Shown here: piece after piece, positions 16,791 through 25,812 of the stretch
How positions within the stretch are numbered: position 1 is the first letter of the stretch
Layout: every line of letters begins with the position of its first letter
NCBI RefSeq assembly: GCF_949152215.1
Contig: NZ_OX424407.1
Location: 124,001-188,000 of the forward strand
Source: Lancefieldella sp. Marseille-Q7238
Lineage (GTDB): Bacteria; Actinomycetota; Coriobacteriia; Coriobacteriales; Atopobiaceae
Length of the DNA: 64,000 bases
Reading direction: 5' to 3'
The notes under the pieces: model-generated
What the model was told of the DNA's origin: nothing
Seen by the model: only the letters and a program-made list of their open reading frames with translations
The model's database searches: none
Program-made: the position numbers and the translations under genes

Positions 16791-18015
16791 CAGCTGGTCG
16801 GAGCGTCTGCATATGAGTGGCGTCAGGGCGCTCTATGTGCATATCCCGTTCTGCGCGCAGAAGTGCGCCTACTGCGATTTTGCTTCGTGGCAAACAGCGT
16901 CTTATGATGCGCTCATGGAGCACTATCAAGCGTCAATTGAGTCTCAGATACAAGAGACGCAGGAGTTGGGCCTGCTTGAGGATTGCCAAAGCGCCTATAT
17001 CGGTGGCGGCACTCCAACGCTTCTCGGGAAAGCCCTTGGCCGCCTGGTGTCACATATACGGATGAGCGCGCCGGTGCGTGAGTTGTCCTGCGAGGCAAAT
17101 CCCGATTCGCTTACCGACGGTGTGCTTGCGTCCTTACACGAGGCCGGAGCAACGCGCCTCTCTATTGGTGTTCAGAGCTTTGAGGACCGCGAGCTTGCCT
17201 TGCTTGGTCGTATCCATACGGCTCAGGAAGCCTTTGAGCGTGTGGAAGCCGCGCTTGCCTTGGATTTTGACGTTTCATGCGATTTCATGTGCGCCTTAGA
17301 AGGGCAAACGGAGCGCACATGGCGCCACACGCTTTTGACCTTTTTGCAGCTTGGTGCAGATCATGTGAGCATCTATCCACTGACGATTGAAGAAGGCACG
17401 CCTCTTGCACGCCGCGCACGCCGCACGGGAGCCGCATGGAACGATCAGGAGATACAGGCTGAGCGTATGCAGGAGGCCAAGAAGATCCTTGAAGGTGCCA
17501 GATATGCTCGCTATGAAGTAGCGAGCTACGCGCGAAACAATGCCGCATGCCTTCATAATATCGCGTACTGGACAGCTCTTCCGTATTTGGGGCTGGGAAC
17601 CCATGCTGCTTCAATGCTGACGTCTGAAGGATACGCGAAGCTGCGCTCACTACAAAGACAACTTCCCGCAGCTCCGCGCAATGCTGCTCGCGTCCGTCTG
17701 ACAGTGCAAGATGACCGCCGTACGATAGCTGCCGGCAAGACGCTTGCCGACACCGCTTTTGACGTGGAGTTTTTGAGCGCGCGAGAGGCTGTTGCTGAAG
17801 ACCTCATGTTGGGCGCCCGTCTTTCAGAGGGGCTTTCGGAGGCGCTCGTCCAGCATGCGCGTGAAACGCTTGGGGTGGCGTGTGTGGACGAGACGCTTGA
17901 GAGCTGCGTGCGCGATGAGCTTCTCGCGCAAAACGATGCAAAACGTCTGGCGCCGACAGAGATGGGATGGCTTATGGGCAACGAGCTCTACGGTCGTCTG
18001 TGGGATCTGCATTAA
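16777..18015 (+). CDS. hemW: Radical SAM heme chaperone HemW
   Basis: 412 residues from ATG 16777 (GGAG at 16763-16766); in-frame ATGs at 16750, 16768 and 16813 are alternatives. VHIPFCAQKCAYCDF carries CX3CX2C, the HemW pattern, and GGGTPTLL and EANPDS follow. It is often misnamed HemN; the short N terminus and HemW-type C terminus argue for a heme chaperone rather than coproporphyrinogen oxidase. Placed after lepA as in many Gram-positives, where hrcA-grpE-dnaK-dnaJ would come next; here only two DnaJ genes follow. Confidence 0.9.
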   Translation: MLEDSSWSERLHMSGVRALYVHIPFCAQKCAYCDFASWQTASYDALMEHYQASIESQIQETQELGLLEDCQSAYIGGGTPTLLGKALGRLVSHIRMSAPVRELSCEANPDSLTDGVLASLHEAGATRLSIGVQSFEDRELALLGRIHTAQEAFERVEAALALDFDVSCDFMCALEGQTERTWRHTLLTFLQLGADHVSIYPLTIEEGTPLARRARRTGAAWNDQEIQAERMQEAKKILEGARYARYEVASYARNNAACLHNIAYWTALPYLGLGTHAASMLTSEGYAKLRSLQRQLPAAPRNAARVRLTVQDDRRTIAAGKTLADTAFDVEFLSAREAVAEDLMLGARLSEGLSEALVQHARETLGVACVDETLESCVRDELLAQNDAKRLAPTEMGWLMGNELYGRLWDLH

Positions 18016-18027
18016 GGGAGCCGTTTC

Positions 18028-18037
18028 TGGGTACAAT
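18028..18037 (+). promoter_or_regulatory. Possible promoter of the first dnaJ-like gene
   Basis: TACAAT at 18032-18037 with a TG two bases further upstream than ideal. No -35 and no CIRCE element (the inverted repeat bound by HrcA) are visible in the 71-base gap. Confidence 0.3.
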
Positions 18038-18086
18038 TTGCGAGATTTGATTCGCGACGATTCGATCATATGGTTGGAGACAATGC

Positions 18087-19184
18087 ATGGCATCAATGAA
18101 CGAGAAGGACTACTACGCCATTCTTGAGGTCTCGGAGACCGCGACCACTGAGGAGATCCGGAAGGCTTTCCAGGTAAAGGCGCGAAAGCTGCATCCCGAT
18201 GTCAACAAGGAGCCCGATGCCGAAGTGCGTTTCAAAGAGGTCTCCGAGGCGTATGCCGTGCTTTCCGATGCTGATAAACGCCGTCGTTACGATGCGATGC
18301 GCTCAGGCAGCCCCTTTGCGGGAGGTTATGGTCCTTCAGGCTCGCCCGCGGGATCGGGCACATATAGTCAAGATCCGTTTGGCTGGGGTTTTCCTTTTGG
18401 AGGCGTCAACTTTTCATCGTGGCGTTCAGGAAATTCACGCCGTTCGCGTGCGTACAAGCCTCAGACCGGCGCTGACATTGAGTATGACGTTACACTTACG
18501 CCTGAGCAGGCTCAAAAAGGAGTGCGTAAAGGAATTACCTATCAGCGCTTTGCCGCCTGTGAGGTTTGTCATGGCTATGGCTCAGTGCACCATAGCGAAG
18601 CGTCTTCAACGTGTCCCACCTGTGGCGGCACTGGTCACATTCACGTTGACCTGTCGGGTATTTTTGGCTTTGGAACCGTTGAGATGGAGTGCCCTGAGTG
18701 CGAAGGTACCGGACATGTGGTGGCTGACCCCTGCGATGCGTGCAGCGGAACAGGTCGCGTGCTCTCCGCGAGCGAGATCGTAGTTGATATTCCGGCGCAT
18801 GCCCACGATGGGGACGAGATTCGCCTTGAAAACAAGGGAAATGCGGGTACCAACGGCTCAAAAACAGGCGATTTTGTGGTCAGGGTCCGCATTCCTGAGG
18901 AACAGGTTACCCTGCGTCAATCTATGGGAGCGCGCGCTATTGGCATGGCTCTTCCGTTTTTTGCGGTTGACATCGCAACAGGAGCTTCACTCATCGGCGC
19001 TATTATCGTTATCATGCTCGCTGTTTTCGGCGTTCGCAATATCATTATCGACGGCGTTAAACGCTCGCCGCGCTGGTGGAGAAATCTTGGCAACGCCGCA
19101 ATCAACGGAGCTGCTACGGGCATCATATGGGCGCTCATGGCCTACATGTTCTTTTCCTGCACTGCAAGTCTTGGGCGCTGGTAG
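18087..19184 (+). CDS. DnaJ-like co-chaperone with a C-terminal membrane region
   Basis: 365 residues. J domain (about 7-70) with HPD at 36-38; a Gly/Phe/Ser-rich linker (about 75-130); complete zinc region with four CXXCXGXG-type repeats (CEVCHGYG, CPTCGGTG, CPECEGTG, CDACSGTG); part of the substrate domain up to DFVVRVRIPEEQ. From about residue 285 the second substrate domain and dimerisation region are replaced by strongly hydrophobic segments (SLIGAIIVIMLAVFGV and AATGIIWALMAYMFF) joined by a basic loop. It should still stimulate DnaK, but at the membrane. GGAGA precedes ATG 18087. Followed by a canonical DnaJ 120 bases downstream, so this copy is specialised. The target is unknown. Confidence 0.88.
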   Translation: MASMNEKDYYAILEVSETATTEEIRKAFQVKARKLHPDVNKEPDAEVRFKEVSEAYAVLSDADKRRRYDAMRSGSPFAGGYGPSGSPAGSGTYSQDPFGWGFPFGGVNFSSWRSGNSRRSRAYKPQTGADIEYDVTLTPEQAQKGVRKGITYQRFAACEVCHGYGSVHHSEASSTCPTCGGTGHIHVDLSGIFGFGTVEMECPECEGTGHVVADPCDACSGTGRVLSASEIVVDIPAHAHDGDEIRLENKGNAGTNGSKTGDFVVRVRIPEEQVTLRQSMGARAIGMALPFFAVDIATGASLIGAIIVIMLAVFGVRNIIIDGVKRSPRWWRNLGNAAINGAATGIIWALMAYMFFSCTASLGRW

Positions 19185-19304
19185 ACAAGTCTTGCAGCGA
19201 GAAGGACAGGGCGAGAAAGTCGTGTAAAGAGAAAGCCGTGTGGAAAAGAGCCTTTTGCTCGGCGTGAGACGGTTCAGAGTTTTAAGTAATGGGAGACGTA
19301 AAGC

Positions 19305-20486
19305 GTGAAACCAAAGCGAGATTATTATGAGGTGCTGGAAGTTGAGAGAGATGCCGACCAGCGCACGATTAAGAGGGCATTTCTGAAAAAGGCGCGCAAA
19401 CTGCATCCGGACGTGTCTGATGACCCTCATGCTGAAGACCTTTTCAAAGAAGTGAATGAGGCGTATTCGGTTCTCTCCGATGAAACGAAACGCTCCAACT
19501 ACGACAGATACGGAGACGCGAGCGGCCCTGCTGGTTTTGGCGCGTCGTCGGGGTATGTCGATATGTCCGATATTTTCGGCGGAGGCTTTGGCGGTTTCAG
19601 CGATATCTTTGACTCGTTCTTTGGTGGGCGCAGCGGACGCGGTGGCGCGGCGGCTCGAACTCGCGGCTCCGATATGGCAATTCATCTTTCCGTTACGCTT
19701 GAAGAGGCTGCTGCCGGCACGCATAAGACCATTGCCTATGACAGACTCTCGCCGTGTGAGGATTGCGACGGCACTGGCGTTGGTGAAGGCGGACGAGTAG
19801 AAACCTGTACGCGCTGTCATGGTACAGGAGCGGTGATGCAGGTTCAAAAAACCGTTTTTGGTCAGATGCAGACCCAAACCGTCTGTCCTGAGTGTGGTGG
19901 CACGGGCAAAAAAATTACTGCGCCGTGTGAAACCTGCGCCGGAGAAGGGCGTACTCCTGAGCACGAACGCCTGACAATCGATATTCCCGCTGGTATACAT
20001 TCCGGCCAATCGCTCGTTATGAAGGGCAAAGGCGAGGCTGGTGTTCGCGGAGACGTTGCGGGAGACCTTATTGTGACCGTTGAAGTTGCGGCTCATGAAC
20101 ATTTTGAGCGTCGCGGTGATGATCTCTACCGAGCGGTTACTATCGACGCTCTGCAGGCCATCATTGGGACGTCCGTGAGCGTTGCGGGTATTTTGCAGGA
20201 TGAGAGCATTGAGATTAACATTCCCGCAGGCTGTCAATACGGTCAGCAGATTGTTGTTGAAAACCGCGGTATGCCGCGCATGAACAGTATCGCGCGTGGG
20301 AATTTTATTGCCATGATTCAGATACAAACTCCCGTTGATTTGAATCGTACGCAGCTCCTTGATCTAGCCGCCATCGTCGCTGAACGTTCGCTCAATTCAT
20401 CGGACGCTCCATCTGCGGCAACGAACAAGGCTTCCGCTGAACCAAAAGCTAAGCGTCCCAGACCTCGTAAAAAGACAAGGAAGTAG
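19305..20486 (+). CDS. dnaJ: Chaperone protein DnaJ (canonical type A)
   Basis: 393 residues. J domain with LHPDV, G/F region (FGGGFGGFSDIFDSFFGG), four zinc motifs (CEDCDGTG, CTRCHGTG, CPECGGTG, CETCAGEG), both substrate domains and a basic C-terminal tail (KAKRPRPRKKTRK). Co-chaperone that loads unfolded protein on DnaK and stimulates its ATPase. GTG start with GGGAG at 19291-19295. dnaK and grpE are not nearby. mtaB begins one base after the stop. Confidence 0.94.
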   Translation: MKPKRDYYEVLEVERDADQRTIKRAFLKKARKLHPDVSDDPHAEDLFKEVNEAYSVLSDETKRSNYDRYGDASGPAGFGASSGYVDMSDIFGGGFGGFSDIFDSFFGGRSGRGGAAARTRGSDMAIHLSVTLEEAAAGTHKTIAYDRLSPCEDCDGTGVGEGGRVETCTRCHGTGAVMQVQKTVFGQMQTQTVCPECGGTGKKITAPCETCAGEGRTPEHERLTIDIPAGIHSGQSLVMKGKGEAGVRGDVAGDLIVTVEVAAHEHFERRGDDLYRAVTIDALQAIIGTSVSVAGILQDESIEINIPAGCQYGQQIVVENRGMPRMNSIARGNFIAMIQIQTPVDLNRTQLLDLAAIVAERSLNSSDAPSAATNKASAEPKAKRPRPRKKTRK

Positions 20487-20487
20487 T

Positions 20488-21759
20488 ATGGCGAACAAGA
20501 GAATCGCCTTACTCAATTTGGGATGTCGCGTCAATCGCGTTGAGCTTGACCTTATGGCTGATGAACTCATACGGATGGGCTGCTCGATTGTCGACCAAGA
20601 GGACGCCTCAGCCATTATTATCAATACCTGCGCCGTGACAGCGGAAGCGGAAGCCAAGACCAGAAAAGCGGTTCGGCATGCGGCGTCGCTGCCTCAGGCG
20701 CCGCTGGTAGTTGCCACCGGTTGTGTTGCCAACCTGTTTGCCGATGAGCTCGCCTCACTTGCACCCAATGTTGTGGTAGAGGTCCAAAAGGATCGCGTTG
20801 CTGAAGTGGTCATGCAGGAGCTCGGCTGCGCACTTGAAGGCGTGAGTGATGAGGGATACCTGCTGCGTAAGGCGACTCCGACAGGGCGCACGCGTCCGGG
20901 CATAAAGATACAGGATGGCTGTGACAACCGCTGTACCTTCTGCATTGTATGGAAAGCGCGTGGTCCTGCTCGCTCGCTTGCACCGGACGAGGTTATTAAA
21001 CAGATTAGAGCAGCTCAGAGCCATGGCGCCCAGGAAGTTGTTCTGACCGGCATCAATTTGGGAAGCTATCGCGTAGCGCTTGGCGAAAAGACCGTCCGGC
21101 TGCCTGAACTTCTCGATTTGATACTTCAAACTACTACCATCGGTCGGGTGCGCATTTCTTCGCTTGAGCCTCCCGATGTAGACGAAGAGCTTCTTGCGGT
21201 TATGGCCTCGTCAAACGGGCGCGTGGCTCCCTTTTTGCACCTGTGTCTTCAGTCCGGCTGCGACGAAACGCTTCGCCGGATGGGTCGTATGTACCAAACC
21301 GAGCTGTATCGTTTTGCGGTTGAAGCGGTGCGAGAAAAGATTCCTCATGTGTCGCTTGGCACCGATTTGATTGTCGGATTCCCCGGTGAGACCGAAGAAG
21401 AATTTGAAATCTCCCGCGCCTTTTGCGAAGAAATGAATTTCTCAAAGATGCATGTGTTTCGCTACTCCAAACGTCCCGGAACGCCTGCCGCGCAAGCGCT
21501 TGGACAGGTATCGCCACAGGTGATGGCTGCGCGGGCGCATACCATGCGTGAGCTTGCGTTTCAGATGCGCTATCAAAGCGCGCGCGGGCTGGTGGGAACA
21601 ACGGACAGCGTTGTCGTTCAGACGCCTGGCAAAGCGGTTTCCGGAGGTTTATTTGACGTATCACTTGATCCTGGCGTTCCTGTTGATTCACTCATTTCCG
21701 TACGTTTTGAATCTGTTTCAAAGGACGCTACACTTAAGGCATCGCTTGTTTCTGTATAA
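20488..21759 (+). CDS. mtaB: tRNA t6A37 methylthiotransferase MtaB
   Basis: 423 residues. N-terminal UPF0004 domain with LGCRVNRVELD and CAVTAEAEAK, radical SAM motif GCDNRCTFCIV (CX3CX2C), and a short C-terminal TRAM-like region. The N-terminal GCRVN form and the YSKRPGTPA segment fit the MtaB branch, which makes ms2t6A in tRNA, rather than MiaB or RimO, both of which are also in this window. dnaJ-mtaB adjacency is common in Gram-positives. Confidence 0.88.
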   Translation: MANKRIALLNLGCRVNRVELDLMADELIRMGCSIVDQEDASAIIINTCAVTAEAEAKTRKAVRHAASLPQAPLVVATGCVANLFADELASLAPNVVVEVQKDRVAEVVMQELGCALEGVSDEGYLLRKATPTGRTRPGIKIQDGCDNRCTFCIVWKARGPARSLAPDEVIKQIRAAQSHGAQEVVLTGINLGSYRVALGEKTVRLPELLDLILQTTTIGRVRISSLEPPDVDEELLAVMASSNGRVAPFLHLCLQSGCDETLRRMGRMYQTELYRFAVEAVREKIPHVSLGTDLIVGFPGETEEEFEISRAFCEEMNFSKMHVFRYSKRPGTPAAQALGQVSPQVMAARAHTMRELAFQMRYQSARGLVGTTDSVVVQTPGKAVSGGLFDVSLDPGVPVDSLISVRFESVSKDATLKASLVSV

Positions 21760-21768
21760 CGGAGGAGT

Positions 21769-22743
21769 ATGGAGCCAACACAGATTCGCCTGACTATTCC
21801 TGACTCGGTCGATCCCACCGCGCTGATGGGTCCCTCGGACGTGCTTTTGCGCCGTATTGAAGAAGCGCTCGATACGCTCATCTCCGTACGTGGCTCTTCT
21901 GTTACCATCTCAGGTCCCGCGTCTGACGCCGAACGCGCTGTATTGGTTTTTTCTCGTCTTATTACGATGGTGGAAGCAGGAAGTGCTCCAACGCTTTCCG
22001 ATGTCGATATGCTGCTTGATTACGAAGAGAGCGCAGCAACCGCCCCGATTGTCTCGCTTTCAAACGACATTGTGCTCACCAAAGGAAGCCGCTCTATCAG
22101 ACCAAAAACCGCTGGACAAAAGCGTTATATCGATGCTATTTCTGAGCATACTGTTACCTTTGGCCTCGGTCCTGCTGGTACTGGCAAGACGTACCTTGCT
22201 ATGGCGATGGCTATCGCGTCGCTCAAACGTAAAGATGTCAGCCGCATTGTGCTGGTACGTCCGGTAGTTGAGGCGGGGGAGTCCCTGGGTTTCTTGCCGG
22301 GCACGCTTGAAGAAAAGCTCGATCCGTATGTGCGGCCTCTGTATGACGCGCTCTTTGATATGGTTGATAGAGAACACGCAAACTCCCTTATTGAACAGGG
22401 TATTATTGAAATCGCACCGCTTGCTTTCATGCGCGGACGTACCATGAACGACGCCTTCGTTATTTTGGACGAGGCTCAAAATACCACGCCTGAACAGATG
22501 AAGATGTTTCTGACTCGTTTGGGCTTCTCGTCAAAGTTTGTCATAACGGGAGATACCTCGCAGCGCGATCTTCTCGGGGAAAGTGGGCTCGATGTGGCGC
22601 GCCGGGTGCTTCATGGCCTTGATGACATCGCGTTTATTGATTTGGGCCGAGAAGATATTGTACGCCACGCCCTTGTTGCTAAAATTGTTGAAGCGTACGA
22701 GCGCAGCGAGAAGGACCGGCAGCAAGGTAAGGGAGCACGGTAA
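21769..22743 (+). CDS. phoH: PhoH-like ATPase
   Basis: 324 residues. N-terminal KH-like part, then the PhoH P-loop domain with GPAGTGKTYLAMAMA and FVILDEAQNTTPEQMKMFLTR. Exact activity is unsettled in the family; linkage to ybeY suggests an RNA or ribosome role. GGAGGAG precedes ATG 21769. ybeY begins 3 bases after the stop. Confidence 0.93.
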   Translation: MEPTQIRLTIPDSVDPTALMGPSDVLLRRIEEALDTLISVRGSSVTISGPASDAERAVLVFSRLITMVEAGSAPTLSDVDMLLDYEESAATAPIVSLSNDIVLTKGSRSIRPKTAGQKRYIDAISEHTVTFGLGPAGTGKTYLAMAMAIASLKRKDVSRIVLVRPVVEAGESLGFLPGTLEEKLDPYVRPLYDALFDMVDREHANSLIEQGIIEIAPLAFMRGRTMNDAFVILDEAQNTTPEQMKMFLTRLGFSSKFVITGDTSQRDLLGESGLDVARRVLHGLDDIAFIDLGREDIVRHALVAKIVEAYERSEKDRQQGKGAR

Positions 22744-22746
22744 GCC

Positions 22747-23256
22747 ATGTCCCATGACTACGACATTTCTATTTCAGAGGGTGTTGAGGTACCTATCTCA
22801 CAAGATGAGATAATCGCCGATTGCAATCTTGTCCTTGAGCAGGAAGGTATCAGTCGTCCCTGCATGGTGTCTATCTCTGTGGTACGCGATGACGAGATAC
22901 GTGCGATAAACCGTACCTGGAGACAAAAAGACGCAATCACCGATGTAATCTCCCTGGAAACGGAGCGTCCTGACGATCCTGATTTGATGCCGGGTGAGCC
23001 TTGCGAGCTGGGAGACATTGTATTGGCGCCCTGCTATATCAGCCGTCAGGCGACTGACTTCCACACGACACCCGCAGATGAATTTCGCCTGATGCTTGTT
23101 CACGCCATGCTTCATCTGCTCGGCTACGATCATCTTGAAGATGCGCAAGCGGAAGTTATGGAAGCTCGCGAAGACGAGCTTGTCGCGCTGATTGTAACGG
23201 ATCGACCTTTTACCCCCGTGACCTTGACACGCCATCGTGAGGGGACAGACGAATGA
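22747..23256 (+). CDS. ybeY: Endoribonuclease YbeY (16S rRNA maturation)
   Basis: 169 residues. The zinc motif HAMLHLLGYDH (HX3HX5H) is intact, and the preceding TDVISLETERPD and GDIVLAPCYISRQA match YbeY. Single-strand-specific endoribonuclease in 16S 3' processing and ribosome quality control. Overlaps dgkA by 4 bases in the classic phoH-ybeY-dgkA-era-recO cluster; the CorC/HlyC-like gene often found here is absent. Confidence 0.94.
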   Translation: MSHDYDISISEGVEVPISQDEIIADCNLVLEQEGISRPCMVSISVVRDDEIRAINRTWRQKDAITDVISLETERPDDPDLMPGEPCELGDIVLAPCYISRQATDFHTTPADEFRLMLVHAMLHLLGYDHLEDAQAEVMEAREDELVALIVTDRPFTPVTLTRHREGTDE

Positions 23257-23630
23257 TTCCAGGCTCAAGAGGAAAACATCCCAATTACCGAAGGAGCCTT
23301 CTCTTTGCCGTGCAGGGCTTTCGAAACGCTGTCAGGCAAGAGGCAAATCTGAAGCGCATGCTTGCTATTGCAGGATTAGTTTTGGTTGTCAGTCTTATTG
23401 TGGGCCTGGATATCATTGGCTGGATACTCGTTATTGGCTGTATCGGCAGCGTGATTTCGGCAGAACTGCTCAACACCGCTATCGAGACCGTCGTTGACCT
23501 TGTTTCTCCCGAGTTTCATCCTCTGGCGGGCAGGGCAAAAGATATTGCCGCCGCCGCCTCATGGTTTATCAGCGGAATTGCCGCCCTTATAGGAATCCTT
23601 GTTTTTGCTCGCGCTCTCTTTCATCTGTAA
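23253..23630 (+). CDS. dgkA: Diacylglycerol kinase family / undecaprenol kinase
   Basis: 125 residues with three membrane helices (about 35-53, 54-72, 100-120). SAELLNTAIETVVDLV followed by AKDIAAAAS is the DgkA catalytic signature. In Gram-positives this family phosphorylates undecaprenol to recycle the cell-wall lipid carrier. The ATG overlaps the ybeY stop. Confidence 0.92.
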   Translation: MIPGSRGKHPNYRRSLLFAVQGFRNAVRQEANLKRMLAIAGLVLVVSLIVGLDIIGWILVIGCIGSVISAELLNTAIETVVDLVSPEFHPLAGRAKDIAAAASWFISGIAALIGILVFARALFHL

Positions 23631-23642
23631 CAGGAGGATTTT

Positions 23643-24566
23643 GTGTCCAATAGTGCTATACCATCTTCAACTTCGTTTCACAGCGGTTTCGTGGCTCTTG
23701 TTGGCCGTCCGAGCGTTGGAAAATCGACGCTCGTAAATGCCTGCCTGAATGAGAAAATCGCCATTACGAGTCCCGTGGCGCAAACAACGCGGCGGCGCCT
23801 GCGGGCCATTGTCAACAGTGATGACTCTCAGTTGGTTCTTATCGATACTCCTGGCCTTCACAAGCCCAAGGACGCTCTTGGAAAAGAACTCAACAAAACA
23901 GCTCTCGCAGAGCTGAATGATGCCGATGCCATCGCGTTTTTAATCGACGCTACCAAACCGGTCGGTCGAGGTGATGAATGGGTTGCGCACTACGTCGACA
24001 AAGCCAAGGCGCCCTATAAGATCTTGCTTATCACAAAAGCCGATATCGCCGTAGCCGAACAGATAACGGCGCAAATTGAAGCCGCACAACAACTTGCCCG
24101 CTTTAATGACGTGCTGGTGCTTTCCGCCGTGGAGGATTTTAATGTCAAGGCCTTCATACAGCTCGTGTCAGAGCATCTTCCCGAGGGACCTCAATGGTTT
24201 CCAAATGATATGGACGTTGATGCCTCGGATGAGGATCTTGTGGCGGAATTTGTCCGAGAAAAACTCTTGTGCAATCTGCGCCAGGAGGTTCCTCACTCTG
24301 TTGGGGTCGTATGCGACAAGTTGGAGTTTTTAACCGATGACCACGCTTCCATTTCAGCTACGATTCTCGTTGAACGTGAGAGTCAAAAGGGAATTGTGGT
24401 TGGCAATAAGGGATCGATGATAAAAAAGGTTGGGATTCAGGCTCGCAAAGACCTTGAAAAGCTCTTCGGCTGCTCAATCTACCTTGACTTGCACGTTCGC
24501 GTACAGCCCCAATGGCGCCGGGACGCCAATGAGATACGCCGCCTCGGCTATGCTTCTGAGGACTAA
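23643..24566 (+). CDS. era: GTPase Era
   Basis: 307 residues. GTPase domain with GRPSVGKST, DTPGLHK and a C-terminal KH domain (ERESQKGIVVGNKGSMIKKVG). Binds the 3' end of 16S rRNA during 30S assembly. The G4 motif reads ITKAD instead of the usual NKxD, a tolerated variant. GTG start with AGGAGGA 5 bases upstream. Confidence 0.95.
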   Translation: MSNSAIPSSTSFHSGFVALVGRPSVGKSTLVNACLNEKIAITSPVAQTTRRRLRAIVNSDDSQLVLIDTPGLHKPKDALGKELNKTALAELNDADAIAFLIDATKPVGRGDEWVAHYVDKAKAPYKILLITKADIAVAEQITAQIEAAQQLARFNDVLVLSAVEDFNVKAFIQLVSEHLPEGPQWFPNDMDVDASDEDLVAEFVREKLLCNLRQEVPHSVGVVCDKLEFLTDDHASISATILVERESQKGIVVGNKGSMIKKVGIQARKDLEKLFGCSIYLDLHVRVQPQWRRDANEIRRLGYASED

Positions 24567-24569
24567 AAC

Positions 24570-25319
24570 GTGCCCGGCAGACGCACACATCGCATACAAG
24601 CCCTTGTGTTGGACAGGACAAAGCTTGGCGAACAGGATCTTATCCTGACGCTTCTGTCCTTCGGTGGAGAAAAAATACAGGCTGTCGCCAAGGGCGCGCG
24701 GAAGCCCGGCGGCCGCTTTGCAGCGCGGACTGAGCTTTTTTCCGAACTTGACGCTCTTGTGGCCGAAGGACGTTCTCTGGCGGTGATTTCCGAGGCATCG
24801 CTTATCGACGCGCATGAGGCTATCAGGGGAGATCTGTCGCGCGTGTCAGCCGCGTCAGTACTGTGCGAAATCGCACGCCTGACGTGCGCCGAAGGGTATG
24901 AAGATACGTTTTTATTCCCGATTCTTTCCCGAGCGCTTTCAGCGGTCGAAGAAGCCTCAGATGACGCGCATCTTGATTTGATTGTCGCGGCGTACGTTTT
25001 TAAGGTGCTTGCGCATGGGGGCTGGAGGCCTGAGCTTGGCTCATGCATCGCCTGTGGAGATGAGGCGCCAACGTTCTTCTCGCCGCGAGCAGGGGGCGCA
25101 CTTTGTGCGTCGTGCGCTCATGAAGTCGAAGGAGCTGAAGCGGTAACTCCCTCGCAGCTTGCATGGCTTTCGTCTCTTATTTCATTGACGTTTGACCAGC
25201 TTGTTGAGGTAGAAATTGACGCAGAGACAGCGTTTTTTCTGCTGAGCACAGCGCATATGTGGGCAGCAACGCATCTTGACGCGCGCCTGCGAGCGTTTGA
25301 ATTTATGCTGAGTGTGTGA
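24570..25319 (+). CDS. recO: DNA repair protein RecO
   Basis: 249 residues. N-terminal OB fold (RIQALVLDRTKLGEQDLILTLLS), helical body, and a zinc site CIACGDE...CASCAHE. It helps load RecA on SSB-coated DNA with RecR and RecF. GTG start 3 bases after era. Last gene of the dnaJ-to-recO run. Confidence 0.92.
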   Translation: MPGRRTHRIQALVLDRTKLGEQDLILTLLSFGGEKIQAVAKGARKPGGRFAARTELFSELDALVAEGRSLAVISEASLIDAHEAIRGDLSRVSAASVLCEIARLTCAEGYEDTFLFPILSRALSAVEEASDDAHLDLIVAAYVFKVLAHGGWRPELGSCIACGDEAPTFFSPRAGGALCASCAHEVEGAEAVTPSQLAWLSSLISLTFDQLVEVEIDAETAFFLLSTAHMWAATHLDARLRAFEFMLSV

Positions 25320-25345
25320 TTCTCGGACGAAAAGCTCCCTTCTTT

Positions 25346-25354
25346 TGGTAGACT
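25346..25354 (+). promoter_or_regulatory. Extended -10 promoter of rpsO
   Basis: TGG followed by TAGACT. Transcription would start near 25361, giving an 83-base leader that holds the hairpin at 25369-25416. Confidence 0.45.
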
Positions 25355-25368
25355 TTTACAGGTTGGTA

Positions 25369-25416
25369 CCTCACTCTTAGCAGACCGTCACTGCCGGCGG
25401 CTGTCCCAGTGTGAGG
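25369..25416 (+). promoter_or_regulatory. Structured leader of rpsO (candidate S15 autoregulatory RNA)
   Basis: CCTCAC (25369-25374) pairs with GTGAGG (25411-25416). An inner alternative, CACTG (25389-25393) with CAGTG (25407-25411), shares base 25411. The leader ends 27 bases before the start codon. S15 is autoregulated in several phyla through unrelated leader folds; whether this one binds S15 is untested. Confidence 0.45.
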
Positions 25417-25443
25417 CGAATTCACGCGAAAGGCGGTTTCATC

Positions 25444-25722
25444 ATGGCAGTTTCTAAAGAGCGTAAGGCTGAGCTCATCAAGCAGTACGGCAAAGACGAG
25501 AAGGACTCCGGTTCCGCTCCGGTGCAGGTTGCGTTGCTGACTGAGCGTATCCGCGAGCTCACCGAGCACATGAAATCCCATCAAAAGGACTTTCACACCC
25601 GTCGCGGTCTTCTGATGCTTGTTGGTAAGCGTCGTCGTCTTCTTTCTTACATCAAGAAGAATGACATCGAGGAATATCGTGAGCTTATCAAGAGTCTGGG
25701 CATCCGCGACAACATCCAGTAA
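25444..25722 (+). CDS. rpsO: 30S ribosomal protein S15
   Basis: 92 residues. [35 protein letters not shown] and [20 protein letters not shown] are the conserved S15 segments. Binds the 16S central domain. ATG 25444 with AAAGG upstream; an in-frame GTG at 25411 lies in the leader hairpin and is rejected. rpsO-pnp is a widely conserved pair. Confidence 0.95.
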   Translation: MAVSKERKAELIKQYGKDEKDSGSAPVQVALLTERIRELTEHMKSHQKDFHTRRGLLMLVGKRRRLLSYIKKNDIEEYRELIKSLGIRDNIQ

Positions 25723-25734
25723 ATAAGGTTATGC

Positions 25735-25759
25735 AGAGGGCGCCCGCGGGGCGCCCTCT
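25735..25759 (+). terminator. Strong GC hairpin between rpsO and pnp
   Basis: AGAGGGCGCC and GGCGCCCTCT form a perfect 10-bp stem with loop CGCGG. Only a weak T-run (ATGTTTG) follows, so it may be a partial terminator or an RNase processing site in the rpsO-pnp mRNA. Confidence 0.6.
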
Positions 25760-25812
25760 ATGTTTGCGAGCCCGTCTGCAATGGGGCAGGCGGAGATAGA
25801 AGAGGAATATAC

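Noticed and set aside
16777-18015. Annotation as oxygen-independent coproporphyrinogen oxidase HemN
   Set aside because: The N terminus is short and starts at the CX3CX2C motif, as in HemW; the HemN-specific N-terminal region is missing.
19190-19300. GCCG/CGGC with AAAAG/CTTTT hairpin between the two dnaJ genes, as a terminator
   Set aside because: No T-run follows and the inner pairing is interrupted.
18987-20327. 446-residue open frame on the - strand opposite the two dnaJ genes
   Set aside because: It mirrors dnaJ codon periodicity, has no recognisable domain or Shine-Dalgarno, and spans two genes plus the gap. Similar long shadows opposite pyrC, pnp, ftsK and ppdK were rejected for the same reason.
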